Below are positions 1-9,600 of a stretch of 13,362 nucleotides of DNA, one piece after another. Source of the stretch: Parcubacteria group bacterium (GTDB lineage: Bacteria; Patescibacteriota; Minisyncoccia; Phycocordibacterales; UBA12088). The position numbers and the translations under genes were made by a program. Numbering within the stretch: position 1 is the first letter of the stretch; each line of letters opens with the position of its first letter. The DNA lies in NCBI GenBank assembly GCA_021731325.1, contig JAKFXP010000075.1, positions 1 through 13,362 on the forward strand, written 5' to 3'. The notes below the pieces were generated by a model, which did not search any database, was not told where the DNA came from, and was given only the letters and a program-made list of their open reading frames with translations.

Positions 1-600
1 CGTCGCATACTTCTGATTGGCAACCGGAATTGAGGAAGGCCCGGCCGTCATGCCGGTACCCCCAACCTGAATATCAATACCGTTATTACCCGTATTTTGA
101 AGCGTTGACGTTGCATTGGTTCCACCGGTGTCTTGTCCTACATCAAGTGACCCATAGCTCATCGTTGAAGACGCGAGGGAAAGCGCTTGGAGCGTGAGAA
201 GCTCGACCCCCAGAGAGGTTGAGGACGCTTCGTTATTGGTCGTATCGACCACAAAGAGTCGCGCTGCCCAATTTTGTGCGGCATAGGTACTTCCCACGTC
301 AGTCGGCTCTGCAAAATACTGGATATCTGTGGTGCACGTCACCTCACAACTCGTACCGGAACAATTGTCGAGAGGACATTGCAGTGAGTTGAGTTGGTAA
401 CAATTATTGAGATCTGCTGGACAGGTGGCGCCTACCCCACTTCGATAAAATGTTGAGGTCGCATAGAGCAGGTCTTCAAATCCATTGAGGTCAGTAACGG
501 TGCCGGTTGCTACTACGGCAGTTGTTTGTCCTTCGATGAGCGCAATATTGAGATCGGTATTGAGTGACCACGCAGTAATCTGAGGTCCGTAGTTTGCGGT
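1..600 (-). other. C-terminal region of the window: DxNGFxDL...FYRSG, six-Cys cluster, YGSL...NTGN
   Basis: Residues 4255-4454. It contains YGPQITAWSLNTDL, TGTVTDLNGFEDLLYA, STFYRSGVGATC, then six Cys within 30 residues (334-423), QYFAEPTDVGSTYAAQNW, LFVVDTTNNEASS, and finally MSYGSLDVGQDTGGTNATS with LQNTGNNGIDIQVGGTGM. The last part reads like a transport-independent beta-sandwich repeat that caps several giant Patescibacterial proteins as I recall them. The frame stays open at position 1, so the true C-terminus and any membrane or cell-wall anchor lie beyond it. The Cys cluster implies an oxidised, extracellular setting. Confidence 0.65.
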
Positions 601-3600
601 CACTTCGGCAATCGTTTGGTATGAGTCGAGTTCAATACCTCCATCAGAGACCCGCATACAGTATGCGTCTGAGACTGCATTTTCAGTCAGCTCAAGCGCG
701 TATTCAACTTCGGTAGTTCTGTTCTGGTCAAGCGTCATCGACGGTGTTTCGTTTGACGGGCTCTCTACCAGATACCCTTCGGTGAAGGGGAAGAAATTAG
801 TTGACGTAAGAAGCTCCTGAGTAGCATCCCCATCGGCGTACTGTGACGTGGTAATCGTACAGATTGGATTTACCCCACACCCCGCTTGTGCCGGCACATC
901 ACTAAAGTTGACCGAAGGTACGGCATTACACGTACCATACCCGGTCTTGTCCGCGTACTGGAGACGCCACTCTTTTCCGGTAATCTGCGGTCCTGAGTTT
1001 TCTATGGAGAATCGAGCACGGAAGGTTTCGCCCTGATCTTGCGTAATCGCGGTGTCCTGCGCCGCCTTCCAACTTGCGCCACTCTTACCCTGCTCAGGAC
1101 CAACGGATGTCGTAGGAGCACTTGCCACATACGGGTAGGCAGCATACATATCCCATCCCCCATGCTGACTCCAGAAGGAGAAGCCCATGCCTCCGGTCGT
1201 GTAGGTGCCGTCATTTGCAGATATCTCGGTCACCTCAGAACCACTGGAATCATACAACGTTGCGGTAATGGAATCGTCCGCGAGCCAACTCACCACCATT
1301 TCATACCACCCCGTTGCGTAACTGACGCTCGTACTTGCAAGATTGGTGCCACTGTAGTCCGTATTGCTAAAGTTCTTAATAAGATTCAACTTCTTGGATG
1401 GATAGGCACTTAAACACACGGCGTAATTTTGATTGGTACCCCCCTGTACCCCAAACAATGCACACGGGAAATCATCGGTCTGACTACTATCGACATACTG
1501 GAAGAGTCGTATCGTGCTCTCTTGCGCAATGGTGACACCGGTACGCAAAATATCTGCTTGGGCGCCCTCGGAACCTGACCCCGCACCAAGACCGTATGAA
1601 CGCTGCTGGGCAAACGGTGCACTCGTATCATAGGAGCCCGTATCACCACTATATTCACTAATGTTATCATCCTCAAAATCGTCGAGGAAGGTAAACGTTG
1701 TTGCGCCACTTTCACCATTTGATGCAAAAGAATTGGCATAATATGCATAGATAAAGGTGGAAGCGTTGGCACCGATGCTTGGCACCTTCACCCATACCGT
1801 TGCGGTTGCACTCGTGGTGTAGCGTTCAACATAATACGGAAGTGTCGTGGTACCCGATGCGTCCGTGATACGGAGATCGTCCCAGTCACTTTGCATATCA
1901 CCATCGTAGGCGACTTCAAATTTGACCGCTGCATTCGTAAGGGTGGTACCATTTGGATTGGTGACATTTACGCGCCGGCGTTTACTCCAATCGGCATCGT
2001 ACCATTCACTATCCGGTGCACCGCCACCCCCATCGTCCGCACGGAATCGATAATGACCTTGGGATACCTCAAGACACGTACTATCATCCCAACGAATAGA
2101 GCCGCAGGCATCCCCGCCATCATCGTCGTAGACTTCACCGTCGATCTCACCATAATGGAGCTGCAAATCCCAGAAGTTACTCGTACTTCCATTCATCTTT
2201 ACGTTTGTAACTCCACTCACCCCTGATGTCGTTGCAAAACGCATACCCGAGAGTACCTCGCTGGGATTTTGATCGATGGTCGTAGAGGCAACTTGCAAAA
2301 GTATGCCGCCCGATACTGCTCGTTCAAAATCACCATTGGACAGAGAGGTAATCGTGAGCGCACCCGAGAGCACGAGTCCCGACGCATCAAGGGTACGCAG
2401 TTGGTAATACTGCGCATTGAGCGCACCCCCCGTTTTACTCATCGCAAATGCTCCGGTGCCCTGCACCGCAACGGTGGTGGTTGCAGCCGCAGTACCCAGC
2501 ATGTCGAGCGTACCCCCGGTAAATGCGAGCACTGAGCTTGAAGCGATGCGTACGTCCACCTGCCGCGAACTGCCACCTAATGCCGTACCATCAAAATCGG
2601 TAGCGTAACTCCAATACTCGCTACCGCTACTTTGGGTGTACTCACCCCAAATATAGAGGTCACCACTAGCTGCATTATGATCCTGACTATAGAGCGAACT
2701 CGTAGTTGGGACGGTCGTTGTCGACCCGGCACTATCCCACATGCGCACATCGGTGTTTGCACCCACTCTCAGGTACGCATAACTGTCACCTCCGGCACTC
2801 TTTGAATTGATTGTATAGCTGGTACCTGACGCATTCAAATACAGCATGCTGTTCGACCAGTCGGTCGCCACTCCGCCGAGAAGATTTTGGAATGCTCCTT
2901 GCACTTCCAGGGTCGTGGATGCTGCCATAGCATACGATGTTCCTGAAAGAAGGCGGAACGAACCGGTCGTGGTAGCTGACGTTGCTACCGTCCATCCACC
3001 TCCCGTACCACTTATGAGCACGTTGGCAAACACCGCACCGCCGGAGGTAATGGTTTGTCCGGTCGTCGTTGCAAAGAAGTTGAGTGCGCCTCCATTACTG
3101 TTGAACGTCGCACTGTTTACCAATGACCCACCAATACCGAATCCTCCCGCAGGTGCCGTGAGTCCTCCTTGGCTAATGGTCGTCGTACCGGTCGTCGTTG
3201 CATTGGTATCCGCAAACGCCCAAGAACCTGACCCGGCGACCGTGAGATGACGTGCTTGCGAGGTGCCGAATCGAAGGGTTTGTGCCGCAAGTGAGCCGTA
3301 CAACCGCAGGGTACCTCCATGAGTAAAGGTGCCGCCTTGTGCACTAAAACCATTGGCAACCGCAAACGTACCGGTGGGCAGTACCACCGATCCTGCGGTC
3401 ATACTGACGGATCCGGTTGAGGTGGCATTGGTATCGGTCATCGTGTGGGTGCCGGCACCTGCAAAGGTGAGTGATCCAACCGAGGCACTGCCAAGCGTGA
3501 CCGTTGCCGCACTTGCCGCACTAAATCGAATACTCGTTGACGCAGCAGACATCGTTGCGCTATTTATGAACGAACCTCCCACTGCCAGCGTTGAGGTGCC

Positions 3601-6600
3601 CAGGGTTACGCTTCCAGCCGTAATCGTAAAGTTCTTGGTGGTTGTCGCATCACGATCCGCAAACGTCCACACCCCACCTGTACCATTAAATACCAGCGAG
3701 TTGAACGCACTCGTATCAGGACTCACCGTCTTACCCGAAGTCGTTGCGCTAAAGGTCACCGTGGAGGTGCCCGCGGTAAAGACCGCACTCGTACCGGTAA
3801 TCCAGCTCCCCCCAATCGAGATTGCCTCTGCAGTACTTGCTGAGGATATATATGTCGCACTGTTTTGCAGTTCAAGCGTTCCATCATAACTTTGACCCGT
3901 ACCACCCGAAGTCAGGGTGACATTACCCCCCGGCGTAAAGGTCTTACCCGTCCATACAATGAGTTTGTGATTTGCTACAAGAGTGAGTGTATCAGGCGCA
4001 CCACTTACTGCGGTAAAGGGAATATCGGCGTCGTCACTTGAGTCGTACGTAGCAAGATCATCAATCGTTATCGGATTCACATCCTCATGACGAATGATGA
4101 CCCGATTTTCGTAGAGATGCAGATCAGCAATACTCGTCAATGGATCAATGGTCACGTTGGCTGCCTTTGGACTGGTACCGTCAAGGTACACCATAATCGA
4201 ATCTCCCGGCGAGTAGGTGATACCCGTAAAGGAATACGAACCGTCGCTCGAAGCACAGAATGTCGTTTGTGGACTACCGCCTTGAATGACTAATCGCACG
4301 ACCGCAGTGACGTCATTACAAACTGACGACACGCCCGAACCTTCATTGGTATAGACGTTGCCGGCAATCGTCACCTGCGCATCGCTATCATCCCAAATAA
4401 GATATCCAGGGTCTCCGGTTGGGTCGACATCGTGCGTCTCACCATAGTAGTTACCGAGTGATGGAGTAAAGCGCCATGAGCTCGTTGTGACTCCGGTGGT
4501 CGTGACGTTCGCACCACTCGATATACCCGTTGAGGTGGCGAATCGCATACGATTCCAGGTCTTTGCAGGATTTGCCGTAATCACAGCGGCAGGAAGGGTG
4601 ATCATCGTTCCCCCGTTTACCGACAATTCGAGATCACCATCTGATAACTCACTGATCGTTGGCGTACCAGAGAATTCAAGACCTGCAGCAACCATATCAC
4701 GTATACGATAGTACTGTGCGCTAAACGTACCCGCGGTCACCCGAAGTGCGTAGGTGCCTGCCCCTTGGGTCGCAATGGTGGTGGTTGCACTCGAACCTCC
4801 CGTAATAGCCCAGGTACCACCCGTGAGTGTTGTCGTCGCATTGTTCGCAAGTCGTACCTCGACCTGACGCGAACTGCCACCTAATGCCGTACCGTCAAAG
4901 TCCGTAGCATACGACCAGTATTCATTACCACTTGCTCGGACGTAATCCCCCCATATATATAGTGCACCATCAACCGCATTGTGGTCTTGACTATACAATG
5001 AGCCGGTCTGGTCTATCGTGTACGTCGTTGAGGTGGAGTTCCACATCTTGATATCGGTGTTTGCACCCGTGCGAAGGGTACTATATATATCACCTCCTGC
5101 TGTCTTAGTGTTCATGCTGTACGACGTACCTGAGTTGAGGTACAACGTGGTGCCCGTCCAGGTGGTTGCACTGCCCCCCATCGCATTGGTGAAGGTGCCC
5201 TGCACCACGTGAGTGGTGCCTGAGGTCTGCGTAAAGGAAGTACCCGCAGTCAAAGAAAGGTTGCCCGTTGAGGTTGCATGCCCGAGTATCGTCCATCCGC
5301 CACCTGCGTTATTGAACGCGAGATGATGGAACGATGAAGCACCAGGGTCAATAGTCTCCCCCGTATCGGTCGAGTTAAACAATACACCGCCACCGTTACT
5401 CGTAAAGGTACCCTGGTTCTGGTATGAACCACCAATCTGAATATCGTTACTATTTGACGCGTTGTAGGTTGCATTTGCGCGAATGGTAGCGGTACCGACA
5501 ATCGTAAGTAACGGATCGTTGGTATCTGCTTGCACCGTCACGACATTGGTGCCATTACCAATCGTGAGCGTGTTTGCCGCAAGAGAGCCGGTGCTCAGGG
5601 TATAGGTTGGACTACCTGCTCCCTGTGGAGCAAGCACCAGCGCATGGTAGGTGAGTGCAGGCACGGTCATTGCTCCCGTTCCTGCAAACGTCGTCGTCGA
5701 CGTATTTGCCGTGAAGGTGCCTGCAACCGAAAGCACTGATCCACTACCGGTCAAAGTCCAAATGACCGAACCTGCATCAAGAATATGACTTGCCGCAACC
5801 GAGAGGGTGCCCGTCAGAGAGATGTTCCCGGTTCCTGATTTGGTGGTGGTATTCGCAGTACCATCACCCAACGTAAGATTATTAAACGTCCAGTTGCTTG
5901 AGCCCCCAAAACTACCACCCTTTTGTACCGTCACCGTACCTCCGGTCATATTTATGACCCCATTGCCGGAGAGTGCGCCATTTTGTACTGTCACGTTCGC
6001 CGTACCACTCACGGTACCTGCCGCAACACTCAATGCATTGCTAGCGGTCGTTGAAGAGGCAATCGTCCACCCGCCCGCATTTGCAAAGGTGAGGTTGTAA
6101 AAACTTGAAGACGGTGCAATGGTTTTGCCACTCGTGGTTGCGGTCAAGGTAACGGTTGAATTCGCGGCGGTGAAGGTAGCACTGCTATCCGTAATAAAGC
6201 TTCCTCCTACTGAATGACTTTCGGAACCTGCTGCGACAAAGGTACTATTTCCCGCTAACCGTAGCGTACCATCATACCCGGCACCTGAACCGCCTGAGGT
6301 AAGGGTCACGTTTCCTCCTGGTGCAAACGTTTTACCCGTCCAGACATGGAGTCCGGTTTCTGGAATGACATTCAAGCTTCCTGACTCTGCATCAAAGGGT
6401 ATGTCACTATCCTGGTCACTATCATACGCTACCATGTTGGCGATAGTGACCGCATCTACCCCCTCATGCCGCACAATCACGCGGTTTTGATAGAGATCAA
6501 AGCCGGTAATATCGGTCTGGGGTGAACGAGTGATGGTTGCCGCACGGGTGCCTGCACTGCCGTTTATAAATACCATGATGGGCACATCACCGGTATAGGT

Positions 6601-9600
6601 CACTCCGGGAATGCTGAACACGCCTCCAGAATCACACACCGCGTCATACGTCGTACCCCCGTTTACTACCAAACGAATAACGGGGTCGATATTATTACAT
6701 GCTGCAGGCGCACCCCCCGAGCCCTCCCCGGCATACACCGTCCCGGAGACGGTAATCGCAAATCCGGAGTCATCCCATCGTAGGCTCCCGGCTCCTGCCA
6801 CTGGATCGTTATCAAAACTTTCTCCGTCATAATTGCCGGAGTGGTTACGGAACCACCAATACGAGCTGGGGGTGCCCGAGGCGGTCACGTTATACCCACT
6901 GGTTATACCGGTTGACGTACCAAACACAATTCGTTGAATCTGGAGGGCTGCATGTGCGTCAATCGTGGTTGATGCCACGGTCATCATAGAGCCATTGTTG
7001 GTGGTGAGGGTGTATACACCATCAGCGAGTGAGGTGATGGTTGAGCTGCCGAGAATCGCAAAGCCCTCAGCATCCATATTGGTCATCGTGTAATATTGTG
7101 CGTTCACCGTGCCATTCGTTACCGAAAGCCCATAGCTTCCCGACCCCTGGTTGGCGAGAGTTGTTGATGCGGCACTATTTCCTACCATCTGGAGCGTGGC
7201 ACCCGTGAATCGTGCAGAAGCGCCGGATGCAAAGCGCACATCTACTTGTCGCGGACTACCGCCCATGCCTACCCCATCAAAATCGGTATCATATGACCAG
7301 TAGTCGGTACCACTCGTTCGCTCATATGCACCATATATAGAGAGGTCACCATCCACATTTGCATGATCCTGGCTGTAGAGTGAGCTTGTGGTATCGATGG
7401 TATACCCCGTAGAACTTGATTGCCAGGTACGTATGTCAGTGTTTGCACCTATCGTGAGGGTACCGTATACTTCCGCGGCCTGGGTCTTCGTGCCAATCGT
7501 ATAACTCGTACCACTGTTGAGATACAGCGTGGCGCCCGTCCAGGTCGTTGCCGAAGGTACACTATTTGCGTAGGTGCCACCGACCTCTATCGTACTGCCA
7601 CTTTGTAGGGTAAATGCAGTGGCATTGGTGATTGTCCAATTCCCCGTTGAGGTGGCATTTGCGGTAACCGTCCATCCACCATTTGCATGATTAAACGTGA
7701 CGTTCGTAAACGTGCTCGTACCCGTCGTCACCGTATTGCCCGTTGACTCAGACCCAAAGAATACGGTGCCGCTATTACTCTGCCACGTTCCTCCATTTGT
7801 TACAAAACTTGCACCTACCGTAAACGTACCTGACGGGAGGGTAGTCGTACCATTAAGGAATTGCACGGTACCACTTGCAATGAGATTAGTATCCGTAAGG
7901 GTGTAGGTGCTCCCCGCTCCGTCAAAACGGATTGCAAACAGGGGTGAACCATTGGTGCGAATGGTCTCTGCGAGAAATGAGGTGAACCGTACCGTACCAC
8001 TGTTGGCAAGAATCGTTCCGCCCGTGTTGCTGAGTGACTTCCCAATCGCAAACGTACCCGAAGGGTGGGTCAACGTACCGTTACTGATGCGCACGGTACC
8101 TGATGAGGTGGCGTTGGTATCAGTCCACGACCAACTTCCCGACCCATTGACCGTAAGATTGTAGAGCGGAGATCCATTTTGAAACAACGTCTTACTGCCA
8201 GAACCCGTGAGTTCGAGTGTACCATTGTTGTGTACCAAAGTACCACCCGTATTCGTGAGATTATTAGACAACGTCGTTGTGCCAGTTGGAAGCGTCAACG
8301 TTCCGAGGGTCAGGGTGAGGTTGTTACCAATTGTTGCATTTGTTGATTCGAACGCCCAGTTACCACCACTTCCATTGGTCGTGAGATTATAGAATGAAGA
8401 ACTGCCAGGATTAAGCACTTTACCAGTTGTGGTCGCCGTAAGGGTGACCGTGCCCGAGCGAGGAGAAAAACTTCCCGCATTACGGAAGTTGCCAATAATC
8501 TCGAGGGCATAGTTTGAGGCGGACACATCAAAGGTATTTGAGGTTTCAATCGTAAGGTCAGTAATCTTTGCTGCCGTACCCAGGCGTACGGTTTTTGAGG
8601 TACCGTTTATGTACACCTTACCCAGATCTTGTTTACTTGCCGTATTGTCGGTAATAACGGCAGTGGTTGCACCGTCAAAAGTGGTTGTCCCCGTACTCTT
8701 GTTGAAGGTACTATTTGCGCCAATCAACAAATCTCCGCCAAGGGTCATTGCGGCAGTGGACGCAGAGAGGGTGCCGAATGCCACCGTAAGATTTGCATTC
8801 ACATCGAGAATACTCGAAAGCGTCCACGTAGCATTACTGCTTCCCTGTCCTAACGTCAGTGTGTTGAAGGCGCTACTTACCGCTCCCGTTGCATCAAGTG
8901 TTTCTTGACTCGATGTCGCGGTAAAGACCACAGTAGATCCACCCGGCGTAAAGGTACCCGCGGTATCCCACGACCCAGATACGTTGAAGGTGTTACTGTC
9001 AGCCGTCGTCGTACCCATAATGACCACATCGTGCGCATATAGCGTGCCTGAATTTGCACTATCTGGTCGGTAGGTACTCGAAGTGGCTACATACAGTTTC
9101 GCATCAAAACATCCGGTTGAGCTCGTGCCACAGACATACAAATCATTCCCCGCATCCACATCAAAGAACAGATCTTCATCACCGGAGGTCGTGTAATCAT
9201 AGAGCGCGATATTGGCGTTGGTCGTCGTCGTTGCGTCCGATGTACCAATCGTAAGATGTTTTTCATAGAGCTCCACACCGGTCATGTTACCAATACCATC
9301 ATAGTGACTCACTGCGGCAGCTTCTTGTTGATCACCCGCTCCATCAATAAAGAGTGTGATGATATCGCCCGGGAACATCGTCACATTTGGGATAGTCCAA
9401 CTTCCTCCCGCAATACTGCCCGTCTTTCCACTTTGCAATACCCCATTAACCGCAACCGCAACCGTGCCCGATGTCACATTAGTACTTTCATCATATTCTT
9501 TTGCGGTACCGGAGATGGTAATACCTTCAGACCACCCAATCGTCCAGTCATGCAGTATGGGGCAATCACCTGCATTACACACAAAGTTAGCAACGTATCG

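Noticed and set aside
1039..1413. Plus-strand open frame of 124 codons
   Set aside because: Exactly codon-opposed to the LamG-like domain; no motif and no promoter or ribosome-binding context.
3329..3889. Plus-strand open frame of 186 codons, rich in Val, Ala and Pro
   Set aside because: It is antisense to S array 3. The Val/Ala/Pro bias is what the complement of Thr/Gly/Asn-rich repeats produces in another frame.
2860..3975. 225-base periodic direct repeats as a CRISPR array or noncoding satellite
   Set aside because: The units are coding, diverged in DNA, and keep reading frame and structural motifs; no identical short repeats with unique spacers.
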